Source: JAGQYH01 sp041393015
GTDB taxonomy: Bacteria > Bacteroidota > Bacteroidia > Chitinophagales > JADIYW01
Assembly: GCA_041393015.1 (NCBI GenBank)
Contig: JAWKKV010000014.1
Span: 1 to 59,870, forward strand
Direction of reading: 5' to 3'
DNA length: 59,870 bases
Part shown: positions 52,809-59,870 of the stretch, piece by piece
Layout of the letters: each line of letters starts with the position of its first letter
Position numbering within the stretch: position 1 is the first letter of the stretch
Notes under the pieces: generated by a model
Seen by the model: the letters and a program-made list of their open reading frames with translations, nothing else
What the model was told of the DNA's origin: nothing
The model's database searches: none
Position numbers and translations under genes: made by a program

Positions 52809-53076
52809 GTGCCACGTGTAAACACCAATCGCCAGCAACACTCGAGTGCCGTACTAATTTGAACGACAGCGCATTGTGTATTAGGCTACGCCAATTCATT
52901 TTGTATTCAACTTTTAAAAAAAAATCAAAGAATCTTGGCCATTTTGCATTAAGAATGCGTGGCTATTATTCACCAATTTAAGTACAGTAGCGCACCAATA
53001 GTTAAATACCCTTAACGACTTAAACCTAATGATTTGATTGAAGTCAAAGTCATAATTCTAAACTAAAAAAAGTATT
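52809..53076. other. Intergenic stretch without recognisable gene
   Basis: A 268-nt gap after the Rieske gene. I see no frame, RNA or strong hairpin. A few CG-containing words (CCACGTG, CGACAGCGCATTG) stand out from the AT-rich surroundings and may be repeat debris. Confidence 0.5.
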
Positions 53077-53691
53077 ATGAAAAACTTGATTAAAATAGTG
53101 CCGCTGGTTTTGTTGTCGTTTTTGTTGGCTATCAATGTAAATGCGCAACAGCCAAACAAATCAAAAAAATAACAAACCACGGTAAAAAGCAATAAAAAGC
53201 CTGTTGAAAGTAGGCCGCAACAAAACAGTTCATCCAACGCAAAGCGTTATGATCATAAAGAGGTGCATTACAAAACGCCACAAAAGAAAGTAGTTAGTGT
53301 GAGAACTGTGCCCAATAAATATGTGGTCAATCACAAAGGCGCCAATTACTATTACGACAACCACAAGTTTTATACTTATGCCGGTGGCAGATATACCGTA
53401 ATAGCTCCCAAAATTGGTTTTAGAATAAGAACCTTGCCCATAGGTTATGTAAAAATTGTACATCCTAAAAGAAATTATTTTTGGTTCGATGGCATATTTT
53501 ACATCAATATCAACAACGAATATGAAGTAGTTGAGCCGGAAAGTGGAACCATCATTTACGAGCTGCCCGGCGATTACGAACGCGTAGTAATCGACGGAAA
53601 AACCTATTTCGAGTTTTATAATGTATTGTATGAAAAAGTTCAAGTAAATGGTACGAGAGCCTATGAAGTAGTTGGGTATTTCAATCCGTAA
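53077..53691 (+). pseudogene. Exported DUF6515-like protein interrupted by TAA
   Basis: ATG 53077 opens a clear signal peptide (MKNLIKIVPLVLLSFLLAINVNAQ), the frame reads on QPNKSKK, meets TAA at 53170-53172, and then continues in the same frame for 173 codons: QTTVKSNKKPVESRPQQ..., then repeats of the DUF6515 pattern (GANYYYDNHKFYTYAGGRYTVIAPKIGFRIRTLPIGY; NYFWFDGIFYININNEYEVVEPESG). A single C-to-T change (CAA to TAA) right after an A7 run explains the break; a sequencing error is the alternative. From GTG 53263 a 142-aa protein without a signal could still be made. The downstream terminator is intact. Confidence 0.75.
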
Positions 53692-53733
53692 ACAATAGTA
53701 AATAGTAAGCAGTAGTAATTAGTTTTTTCATTC

Positions 53734-53772
53734 AAACAGTCACTTGCGCCTTGTAAGTGACTGTTTTATTTT
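53734..53772 (+). terminator. Intrinsic terminator after the DUF6515-like gene
   Basis: The stem AAACAGTCACTT (53734-53745) pairs with AAGTGACTGTTT (53755-53766), with a 9-nt loop and TATTTT after it. Confidence 0.85.
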
Positions 53773-53970
53773 CCGCATAACCCCATCAGTATAAATCTCA
53801 CCCTCGCGCAAGCATCTCGTTTGTGTATGTATCTATCGCAAGTGTATCGCTTGTCATCCAACTCTAGCGCAAGCGTCTCGCTTGTGCTCCTACAACCTCT
53901 ATTGCAATCGTCTCGCTTGTGATCCAACTCTATCGCAAGTATCTCGCTTGTGTTCCTTTCTGATAAACCC

Positions 53971-54000
53971 CATCAATGTCTCTCGAAGAGGACGTTGATG
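53971..54000. repeat. 30-bp palindromic element, copy 3
   Basis: CATCAATGTC and GACGTTGATG arms around CTCGAAGAG-type loop sequence. It is part of an about 85-bp direct repeat with copy 4 (shared flanks CTCCTTTCTGA and AATTTAGATTACCC). Confidence 0.88.
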
Positions 54001-54198
54001 AATTTAGATTACCCTCAGCGCAAGCATCTCGCAACCTAGCGCAAGCGTCTCGCTTGTCATTCAACTCTATTGCGAGCATATCGCTTGTGCTCCTACAACC
54101 TCTAGCGCAAGCGTCTCGCTTGTGCTCGCTGGCGTCCCGCACGTGACTACCATATCCTAACGCAAGCATATCGCTTGTGCTCCTTTCTGATTAAACCC

Positions 54199-54228
54199 CA
54201 TCAATGTATCTCGAAGAGGACGTTGATG
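54199..54228. repeat. 30-bp palindromic element, copy 4
   Basis: Differs from copy 3 at one base (A for C in the left arm) and shares both flanks with it, 228 bp apart. Confidence 0.88.
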
Positions 54229-54363
54229 AATTTAGATTACCCCAATCGCAAGCATCTCGTAACCCTAGTACAAGCGTCTCGCTTGTACTCCCACAACCAT
54301 TTTTAGACAAAACATCTTCCAAAGAGCAATCAACTATTCGAACAAATTGTAATTTTGTAACAG

Positions 54364-56004
54364 ATGATAAATGTCAAAAATCTAACGAAAGAGTACAACG
54401 GCACAACCGTATTAGATGAACTCTCATTCTATATTGGAGCAAGAGATAAAGTCGCTATTGTTGGGGCCAATGGAGTAGGGAAGTCAACCTTGCTAAGAAT
54501 ATTGGCAGGTGTAGCATTGCCCGACGGTGGAAAAGTAGAATACGATGGCGATAAACCCTCTATCGGATTTTTATTACAAGAGTTAACGGCTATTGAAGAT
54601 GTAACGATACGCGATTATGTAAGAAAAGAAACCGGTATTGAAAGCATAGCCGCTCAAATGCAATTGTTGGAATATGAATTGGAAGATCCTAAAAAGCTAG
54701 AGGCATACGGCGACTTACAATCACTTTTTTTACGATTGGATGGCTACGCATTTGAAAACAATATGAAGAAAACACTCGATGGCTTGGGTTTAACCAATAT
54801 TGCTTTAGATAGGGCACTGTCAACATTAAGTGGCGGACAGAAAAGTAAGGTACAATTAACCGCTATATTGTTAAAAGGCGTTGACGTTATAATTTTGGAT
54901 GAGCCGACGAACAATTTGGATTTACCGGCCTTAATTTGGTTAGAGCAATTTATACAAGAGACGTCGGCCACCTGCGTAATGGTATCTCATGACCGAGCTT
55001 TTTTAGATAGCGTGGTCACAAAAGTTTTTGAAATAGATTGGGAAAAGCGAAGCATCATAAAGCACAATACGGGCTATACAGAATATTTAGACTTCAAAGC
55101 CAAAGAATTGTTTCGTTTAAAGGAGTTGTATCAACAGCAACAAGAGGAGATTGGGGAATTAAAAGAATCTATCAATCTTAAAAAGAATGCTGTAAATCGT
55201 TCCGGTGGCAAAGCCAAAGACAATGACAAGTTGATTAGAAATTTCAAGGCCGAAAATTCATCCAATCAATCCGCTAAACAAGCCCGGCAATTAGAGAAGC
55301 GAATAGAGCAGATGGATAAGGTAGAGAAGCCCAAGGAGCGAGCGCTCATAAAAATTGAAATTGATGCCTCCCTTGCCATGCGCAAGCATGAAATTAATTT
55401 TGATAAAGTAGCGTACCAATATCCGGATGGTTTCGGATTGACGGACGTAAATTTAAGTCTGCCATTTGGAAAGAAAATTGGCATTTATGGAGCCAATGGA
55501 TCCGGGAAATCAACCCTATTGAAGCTAATATCCGGCGTGCTACAACCCAATAGTGGAGCGATCAATATCGGGCATACCATAGTCATGGGAAATTTGATGC
55601 AAGCCCATGAAGACCTGCCACATGAGTTGTCGTTATTGGAATTTCTAAAAAGCAAAAACACTCATTTTGAGAAGAGTGAAGTTTATCACTTACTTCATTT
55701 ATTTGGTTTTGAAGTAGATGAATATGAGAAAAGCATTTCAAAATTAAGTCCGGGAGGCAGAGCCAGATTGATCATGGCATCTTTTAGTTTGGAAAAAGTA
55801 AATACTTTAATCTTGGATGAGCCCACCAATCATATGGATGTGGAGGCAATTGATGCTTTAATTGAATTGCTAAACAACTTTTCCGGCATGGTAATCCTTG
55901 TGTCGCACGATAGAAACTTTATCAAAAGCGTCCATCCCGAAATTAATTATTTAGTGGAAGGTGGTAGACTTCGGCACATAAACAGCTATACAGATATGTT
56001 TTAA
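54364..56004 (+). CDS. ABC-F family ATPase
   Basis: A 546-residue protein with two ABC domains and no membrane part. First domain: GANGVGKSTLLR (Walker A), LSGGQKSKVQL (signature), VIILDEPTNNLDLPAL (Walker B). The linker is helical and charged (LKELYQQQQEEIGELKESINLKKNAVNR), as the P-site tRNA interaction motif of ABC-F proteins. Second domain: GANGSGKSTLLK, LSPGGRARLIM (signature LSPGG rather than LSGGE), LILDEPTNHMDVEA. ABC-F proteins act on the ribosome (translation factors, some give antibiotic resistance). The gene lies alone between two palindromic-repeat clusters (53804-54297 and 56058-56198). Confidence 0.93.
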   Translation: MINVKNLTKEYNGTTVLDELSFYIGARDKVAIVGANGVGKSTLLRILAGVALPDGGKVEYDGDKPSIGFLLQELTAIEDVTIRDYVRKETGIESIAAQMQLLEYELEDPKKLEAYGDLQSLFLRLDGYAFENNMKKTLDGLGLTNIALDRALSTLSGGQKSKVQLTAILLKGVDVIILDEPTNNLDLPALIWLEQFIQETSATCVMVSHDRAFLDSVVTKVFEIDWEKRSIIKHNTGYTEYLDFKAKELFRLKELYQQQQEEIGELKESINLKKNAVNRSGGKAKDNDKLIRNFKAENSSNQSAKQARQLEKRIEQMDKVEKPKERALIKIEIDASLAMRKHEINFDKVAYQYPDGFGLTDVNLSLPFGKKIGIYGANGSGKSTLLKLISGVLQPNSGAINIGHTIVMGNLMQAHEDLPHELSLLEFLKSKNTHFEKSEVYHLLHLFGFEVDEYEKSISKLSPGGRARLIMASFSLEKVNTLILDEPTNHMDVEAIDALIELLNNFSGMVILVSHDRNFIKSVHPEINYLVEGGRLRHINSYTDMF

Positions 56005-56057
56005 TGCCTACAAACAGCCGCTTCATTGTCTATCCGGTAAAATAAAGCAATTACATC

Positions 56058-56198
56058 CTAGCGCAAGCGTCTCGCTGGCACATATATCTCGCGCAAGCAT
56101 CTCGTTTGTGTATGTATCTCGCGCAAGCGTCTCGCTTGTGCTCGTTGGCTGTCCGCACATGCCTACCATATCCTAACGGAAGTGCCTCGCTTGTACTC
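56058..56198. repeat. Second cluster of the GCGCAAGCGTCTCGCTTGTG repeat
   Basis: Four copies (56060, 56090, 56122 and a diverged one near 56175). The linker CTACCATATCCTAACG and the preceding GTCCGCAC words also occur in the first cluster near 54140, so both clusters share ancestry. They flank the ABC-F gene. Confidence 0.85.
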
Positions 56199-56214
56199 AT
56201 CAAACATTTAATAA

Positions 56215-57141
56215 CTAAAAATACTTCTCCTTACCCAGCTTGACATCTTCCTTCATCTGCGCCACCAAAGCATCGGTAGAACCAAACTTCATTTCATTTC
56301 TCACTTTACCAATTAAAGTTACTTCTAATTCTTGTCCGTAAACATCTTGGTTAAAATCGAAGAAATAAGCTTCTACAAATTGCTCATTGTATTCACCGAA
56401 AGTTGGTTTAGAACCGATACTCAATAAGCCATTAAAGCTTTTCTTATTGATTTTACTTTTAATGGCATAAACGCCGGCAGGAGGAATCAATTTATGTGGA
56501 TTGCTGATTTCAATATTAGCCGTAGGAAAGCCTAATTCTCGTCCTCTTTTTTCTCCATGAACCACTTCACCGCTCAATGAAAAAGGATGTGCTAACAATT
56601 CATTCGCCGCTGCAATATCGCCTTCCAAAATAGCTTTTCTAACTTTTGTAGAGCTCACCGAAAGGTCATCAATGGTTTGTTTGGAAATTTCTTCCACTTC
56701 GTAATGGAAGTCTTTAGCCAATTTCCTTAACAAGTCAATATCGCCTTTTCGTTCGGCACCAAATTTATGATCGTAACCAATCACAATTTTTTTAGGCATG
56801 AAGTTTTTTACCAAAACATCTTTAACATATAGCTCAGCAGGAATGGAGGCAAATTCCTTTGAAAAAGGCGCGATCACAATATGGTCAATACCATAATTAG
56901 CAAGGAGCTTTACTTTTTCCTCAATAGTAGTGATTAACTTAAGTTCAAGGTCAGGACGTAAAACCAATCTTGGGTGAGGATGAAAGGTTAATAACACACT
57001 TTCGGACTGATTTGCCTTGGCAAGATCGTTTATTCGTTTAATGATTTGTTGGTGGCCGAAATGTACGCCATCATAAGTGCCAATGGTTAAAATGACATTT
57101 TCAAATGAAGGTAAATTTTTCCAGCCGTTGTGTACTTGCAT
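56215..57141 (-). CDS. ribF: Bifunctional riboflavin kinase / FAD synthetase
   Basis: A 308-residue enzyme that makes FMN and then FAD. The FAD synthetase (nucleotidyltransferase) half: ILTIGTYDGVHFGHQQII (HxGH-type) and VIGYDHKFG, then ISSTKVRKAI (here SVSSTKVRKAILEGDI). The kinase half: FSLSGEVVHGEKRGRELGFPTANIEI and PPAGVYAIKS, KPTFGEYNEQFVEAYFFDF. Length is normal. It follows truB after 233 nt on the same strand. Together with ribBA (47097) it covers the beginning and end of flavin cofactor synthesis. Confidence 0.96.
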   Translation of the reverse strand: MQVHNGWKNLPSFENVILTIGTYDGVHFGHQQIIKRINDLAKANQSESVLLTFHPHPRLVLRPDLELKLITTIEEKVKLLANYGIDHIVIAPFSKEFASIPAELYVKDVLVKNFMPKKIVIGYDHKFGAERKGDIDLLRKLAKDFHYEVEEISKQTIDDLSVSSTKVRKAILEGDIAAANELLAHPFSLSGEVVHGEKRGRELGFPTANIEISNPHKLIPPAGVYAIKSKINKKSFNGLLSIGSKPTFGEYNEQFVEAYFFDFNQDVYGQELEVTLIGKVRNEMKFGSTDALVAQMKEDVKLGKEKYF

Positions 57142-57314
57142 AATCTAATTTGCGCTACAAAGGTAAATTTTGATTTGAGATTATTAGGTAGGAGAGGATT
57201 AAGTTTAGTTAATTAGAAAAAAGAGGCTTTTCTTTTATCTAAAAAACAGCTTAAATCAGCGATTCATAATTATTCTTATACAGATAAAAAAAAATTTGCG
57301 AAGCAAATTATTTA

Positions 57315-57344
57315 TTTGAGTTTGAGTTTGAGTTTGAGTTTGAA
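57315..57344. repeat. TTTGAG hexamer tandem tract
   Basis: Four exact TTTGAG units and a fifth TTTGAA, in the 233-nt gap between truB and ribF. Related words occur near 19590, 29645 and 36627, always at gene borders. Confidence 0.9.
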
Positions 57345-57374
57345 TCTTGTGTCTTTATTTTACCAAATAGCGAT

Positions 57375-58103
57375 CTACTTACCAAATAACACCTCTTTCT
57401 GCTGCCCAATATGCTCTATCAATTCTTCTAAATTCCAAGCATTGTCCAAAGAATATTCACCAATTTTGGTTCTTCTCAATGCTTTTAAATAGCCGCCATT
57501 GTCTAATCGCTTACCAAAATCATAAGCTAATGATCTTATGTATGTGCCTTTACTACAATGCACTTCAAATGAGACGTCAGGCATTTCTACATTTAAAATT
57601 TTGAAATCATATAGTTCAATGGAACGAGTTTTCATCTTTACTTCCTGTCCTTCTCTAGCTAATTTATACGCTCGTTGACCATCAATTTTAACAGCACTAT
57701 GAATAGGAGGAATCTGCTCTTGTTGACCAATAAAAGATTTAGCGCAGGAAAGTATTGCTTCTCTAGAAATATGGCTAGTGTCAAATGTGGTTTCAATTTC
57801 TGTTTCCGCATCATAGCTTGGCGTAATGGCCCCTAACTGAATAATGCCATCATAAACTTTATCTAAACCTTGTAATTCGTTGATTTTTTTAGTGAATTTC
57901 CCCGTGCAAATAATTAAAAGTCCGGTGGCTAATGGATCTAAAGTTCCTGCATGACCAACTTTTAACTTCTTCTTAGGCAATTTTAAAGCGTATCGTATCT
58001 TATTGACAACATCAAAAGACGTCCAAGTTTTAGGTTTGTCAACCAACAACATGGAACCTTCCCACATATTTTTATCATATACGTTTTTCGTAAATTCAGA
58101 CAT
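57375..58103 (-). CDS. truB: tRNA pseudouridine-55 synthase
   Basis: A 242-residue enzyme that converts U55 in the T-loop of tRNAs to pseudouridine. Catalytic Asp in KVGHAGTLDPLATGLLI; also LLVDKPKTWTSFDVVNKIR at the start, PPIHSAVKIDGQRAYKLAREG and CSKGTYIRSLAYDFG. ATG 58103 gives MSEFTKNVYD...; an upstream TTG at 58109 is less likely. It lies in the conserved series ftsX, DUF3098, uppP, truB, ribF. The 48-nt gap before it carries degenerate AGTATTG/AGTA words. Confidence 0.96.
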   Translation of the reverse strand: MSEFTKNVYDKNMWEGSMLLVDKPKTWTSFDVVNKIRYALKLPKKKLKVGHAGTLDPLATGLLIICTGKFTKKINELQGLDKVYDGIIQLGAITPSYDAETEIETTFDTSHISREAILSCAKSFIGQQEQIPPIHSAVKIDGQRAYKLAREGQEVKMKTRSIELYDFKILNVEMPDVSFEVHCSKGTYIRSLAYDFGKRLDNGGYLKALRRTKIGEYSLDNAWNLEELIEHIGQQKEVLFGK

Positions 58104-58151
58104 TTTCAATACTCTTTACTAGATACTTACTACTCAATACTTGATACCAAA

Positions 58152-58937
58152 CTACAGCCACCAAATGGTGCTAATCGCAATCAAACCAATTATAAAACAG
58201 TAGTAAGAGAAATAACGCAATTGGCTCTTTTTTACTAGCATAATCATGGCATTACAAGCTAAAATTCCAACAATAAAGGCCGCGATAAATGCTGCAATAA
58301 AAGGCAATATCATTTCACTATTAGCCGCTAACTCTCCATCTAACACATCTTTACCCATTTTAGCAAAAATGAGCGGGAGTACCATTAAGAAAGAGAACCT
58401 TGCTGCTTTCTCTCTATCAATTTTTAATAAAACGGCTGTAGAAATAGTTGCGCCGGATCTTGAAATTCCAGGTAGAATAGCAATAGCTTGCGCTATTCCA
58501 ATGATAATAGCATCAACATATCCAACTGATTTTTCAGTTCGTTTTGCTTTATCTGCCAAGAATAGAATAGTTCCAGTTACAATCAAGCAAATCCCAATCA
58601 ACCAAATGTACTCACCAAAAATACTTTCAATTTGCTTGTCGAAGGCAATGCCAATAAAGGCAGCCGGAATCATTGACAAAACTATTTTGGCAACAAAAAT
58701 GCGTTCGGCATCGTGTTTACTAAACATCCCTTTGATGAGTTCAGCAATATCTTTTCTAAATACAACAACAGTAGAAAGAGCAGTAGCCGTATGCACTACA
58801 ATGGCAAACAAAACATCTTCTTTAATTTGAGTGCCTAAGATTTGGCTGCCTAAAATTATATGGCCGCTACTGCTAACGGGTAAAAACTCTGTCAATCCTT
58901 GAATAATGCCTAAAATTATGGCTTCAATAACACCCAT
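58152..58937 (-). CDS. uppP: Undecaprenyl-diphosphatase
   Basis: A 261-residue inner-membrane enzyme (BacA/UppP) that removes a phosphate from undecaprenyl diphosphate so that the lipid carrier of cell-wall synthesis is recycled; it also gives bacitracin tolerance. The signatures are QGLTEFLPVSSSGHIILG (catalytic Glu and Ser) near the N-terminus and PGISRSGATISTAVLL (Arg) in the middle, with about eight hydrophobic helices. Conserved position between DUF3098 and truB. Confidence 0.97.
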   Translation of the reverse strand: MGVIEAIILGIIQGLTEFLPVSSSGHIILGSQILGTQIKEDVLFAIVVHTATALSTVVVFRKDIAELIKGMFSKHDAERIFVAKIVLSMIPAAFIGIAFDKQIESIFGEYIWLIGICLIVTGTILFLADKAKRTEKSVGYVDAIIIGIAQAIAILPGISRSGATISTAVLLKIDREKAARFSFLMVLPLIFAKMGKDVLDGELAANSEMILPFIAAFIAAFIVGILACNAMIMLVKKSQLRYFSYYCFIIGLIAISTIWWL

Positions 58938-58985
58938 ATCCCTTTAGTTGATTTTTTGGAAATTGTTATTAGTGGCTTGAATAGC

Positions 58986-59270
58986 CTACGGCTTTTTTAT
59001 AATCGCGTAAATCTCAATGGCAAATCCTGTAAGAATAAGTATTGGTGCTAAAGTAATTCTCCTTGCACTGTAGATGGCATCTGCATCAAATATGGTTGGA
59101 TCGCTACTGCCACCGCCTGCCATGGCAATAAATCCGGCAATAATAAAAGCAGCACCAATTAAAACTAAAATGTAATTTATTTTACCAAACAACAATTGAT
59201 CATTTTCTACTGCTACAGATTCAGTAGGCTCGGTAGCTACTGTATCTCTTTTATCTTTTAACTTTGCCAT
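58986..59270 (-). CDS. DUF3098 membrane protein
   Basis: A 94-residue protein with a polar N-terminus (about 28 residues, charged) and two membrane helices (INYILVLIGAAFIIAGFIAMAGGG and LAPILILTGFAIEIYAIIKK) with a GGG-SSDP loop between them. This is DUF3098, a small family limited to Bacteroidota and always next to ftsX and uppP. Function unknown; proximity to ftsX suggests an envelope or division role (inference). It starts two bases from the ftsX stop. Confidence 0.88.
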   Translation of the reverse strand: MAKLKDKRDTVATEPTESVAVENDQLLFGKINYILVLIGAAFIIAGFIAMAGGGSSDPTIFDADAIYSARRITLAPILILTGFAIEIYAIIKKP

Positions 59271-59272
59271 AC

Positions 59273-59870
59273 TTAGTATAATTCGTCTAATTTCATTCTT
59301 AAGTATTTTCTAACTGCTACCCAAGTACTGAAAACTGATAATAAAATTCCAATTACAATTAAACCTATTAAAAGTGTTGGAATTGCGAAAATAAATAAAT
59401 CTTCTTCTATAAGATGAAAATCATGTTGCTTCTTAACATATAATATACCTGCAAAGATCATCAGAAACGCCAAAACGGCACTGATTACGCCATTTACAAT
59501 GCTTTTTCTTAAAAAGGGTTTCAAGATAAAAAACCTCGTGGCACCAATTAATTGCATACTTCTTATCAAAAATCGTTGCGAATACATTGCTAATCGAATG
59601 GTATTATCAATTAAAGTGATGGCAATTAAAAGGAAAATGAGACAAATAACACCTAGAATTGCGGTTACAGTCTTTAAATTAGAACTCACAAAATCAACAG
59701 CTACTTCACTATAACTTATGTTTTTTATCTCTGGAATATTATAAAGGGCAGTTTTTATTTTTTGAATACTGTCCGGTTGAACATAACCTGATTTTAGTTT
59801 AATGTAGAAGGCATCATACAAAGGATTTTCTCCTAATTGTTCCATATAATTGTCACCTAATTTACTTTGG
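59273..59870 (-). CDS. ftsX: FtsX-like permease, N-terminus cut by window edge
   Basis: The visible C-terminal 198 codons run off the right edge; the frame continues above the first ATG at 59845 (SKLGDNYMEQLGENPLYDAF), so the true start is outside. Four hydrophobic helices surround the FtsX pattern: VTAILGVICLIFLLIAITLIDNTIRLAMYSQRFLIRSMQLIGATRFFILKPFL, then two C-terminal helices and VAVRKYLRMKLDELY. FtsX is the membrane part of the FtsEX complex controlling cell-wall hydrolases at division. The periplasmic domain is only partly seen. It heads the ftsX, DUF3098, uppP, truB, ribF set. Confidence 0.9.
   Translation of the reverse strand, partial: QSKLGDNYMEQLGENPLYDAFYIKLKSGYVQPDSIQKIKTALYNIPEIKNISYSEVAVDFVSSNLKTVTAILGVICLIFLLIAITLIDNTIRLAMYSQRFLIRSMQLIGATRFFILKPFLRKSIVNGVISAVLAFLMIFAGILYVKKQHDFHLIEEDLFIFAIPTLLIGLIVIGILLSVFSTWVAVRKYLRMKLDELY

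Larger units (their letters stand above)
53804..54297. repeat. Cluster of about 12 short palindromic repeats
   Basis: The unit is about GCGCAAGCGTCTCGCTTGTG, an imperfect palindrome (CAAGCG / CGCTTG around TCT). Twelve copies, several diverged or cut short, are spaced 25-45 nt apart with recurring linkers (TCCTACAACCTCT, TCCAACTCTA). Two copies of the 30-bp CATCAATGTC element are embedded at 53971 and 54199. The spacing and linkers are too irregular for a CRISPR array. Confidence 0.88.

Noticed and set aside
53230..53643. 137-residue minus-strand frame
   Set aside because: Antisense of the DUF6515-like gene; its Tyr/Phe/Val-rich runs mirror the beta repeats on the other strand.
53930..54169. 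79-residue minus-strand frame rich in RDACARG words
   Set aside because: It is encoded entirely by the palindromic repeats; proteins of this wording are common artefacts of such repeats and there is no start or promoter signal.
53804..54297. Possible CRISPR array
   Set aside because: Units vary in sequence and length, spacing is irregular, linkers recur instead of being unique, and no cas gene is near.
58246..58830. 194-residue plus-strand frame opposite uppP
   Set aside because: It is the antisense of a clearly real, conserved gene; the predicted protein is low-complexity (AIKAAINAAIKG) and resembles nothing.

Overview
The window is AT-rich chromosomal DNA of a free-living, probably aerobic member of the Bacteroidota. 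The evidence is: a short primary sigma factor (289 aa) of the Bacteroidota type; many upstream regions with the Bacteroidota promoter signature TTG-N(about 20)-TAnnTTTG and almost no Shine-Dalgarno sequences; a PorT-like type IX secretion (T9SS) protein next to ubiE; two proteins ending in a T9SS C-terminal sorting domain; and family-specific small proteins (DUF3098, START-like, DUF6544, DUF6515). I cannot assign genus or family from the sequence alone.

Layout. 0-4 kb: universal stress protein (cut by the left edge), pfkA, YjbQ and a large secreted glycosidase-like T9SS protein. 4.2-4.5 kb: a promoter followed by a rod-shaped structured RNA with 6S-like architecture. 4.6-12.4 kb: DUF6544 membrane protein, acyl-CoA dehydrogenase, and a 1423-residue single-module NRPS with an N-terminal formyltransferase domain and a C-terminal thioesterase. 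12.3-23.9 kb: housekeeping genes (engB, ubiE, porT, transaldolase-like, SRP RNA, acyl-CoA carboxylase beta, GT-C-like membrane protein, ubiX, two thioredoxin-fold proteins, nhaA, TPR protein). 24-31 kb: a catabolic cluster (SDR, SCP-x-type thiolase, carotenoid oxygenase, lipocalin-like protein, aldehyde dehydrogenase, thiolase) that reads as oxidative cleavage of an unsaturated substrate, oxidation of the aldehyde and beta-oxidation. 31-35.5 kb: GH1 glucosidase, a T9SS-sorted beta-rich protein and a YihQ-like GH31. 35.5-39.8 kb: a decayed GIY-YIG nuclease between inverted palindromes, DinB, an acyl-CoA dehydrogenase fused to an SCP2 domain, and a CarH/LitR-like MerR regulator with an ECF sigma factor. 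39.9-48.3 kb: ffh, gap, rpoD, START-like, LptF/G, glycosyltransferase and ribBA. 48.6-52.8 kb: PanE-like protein, TetR regulator, a palindromic operator, then an ERG6-like sterol methyltransferase and a DAF-36/Neverland-like Rieske oxygenase. 53-56.2 kb: a broken DUF6515 gene and an ABC-F gene lying between two clusters of palindromic repeats. 56.2-59.9 kb: ribF, truB, uppP, DUF3098 and ftsX (cut by the right edge).

The most unusual content is the TetR/ERG6-like/Rieske unit, which looks like a two-enzyme sterol-modifying operon in a bacterium. Next are the formylating single-module NRPS and the shared inverted repeat (TGTTTAA-N16-TTAAACA) in front of both the MerR gene and the ECF sigma gene. 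Intergenic DNA carries several repeat families: a 30-bp palindrome in four copies, two of them inside the start of a T9SS gene; a roughly 20-bp palindrome in about 16 copies around the ABC-F gene; and short tandem words placed exactly at gene borders. Coordinates, motifs and reading frames were read from the sequence. Family names come from remembered family signatures, not from database searches.
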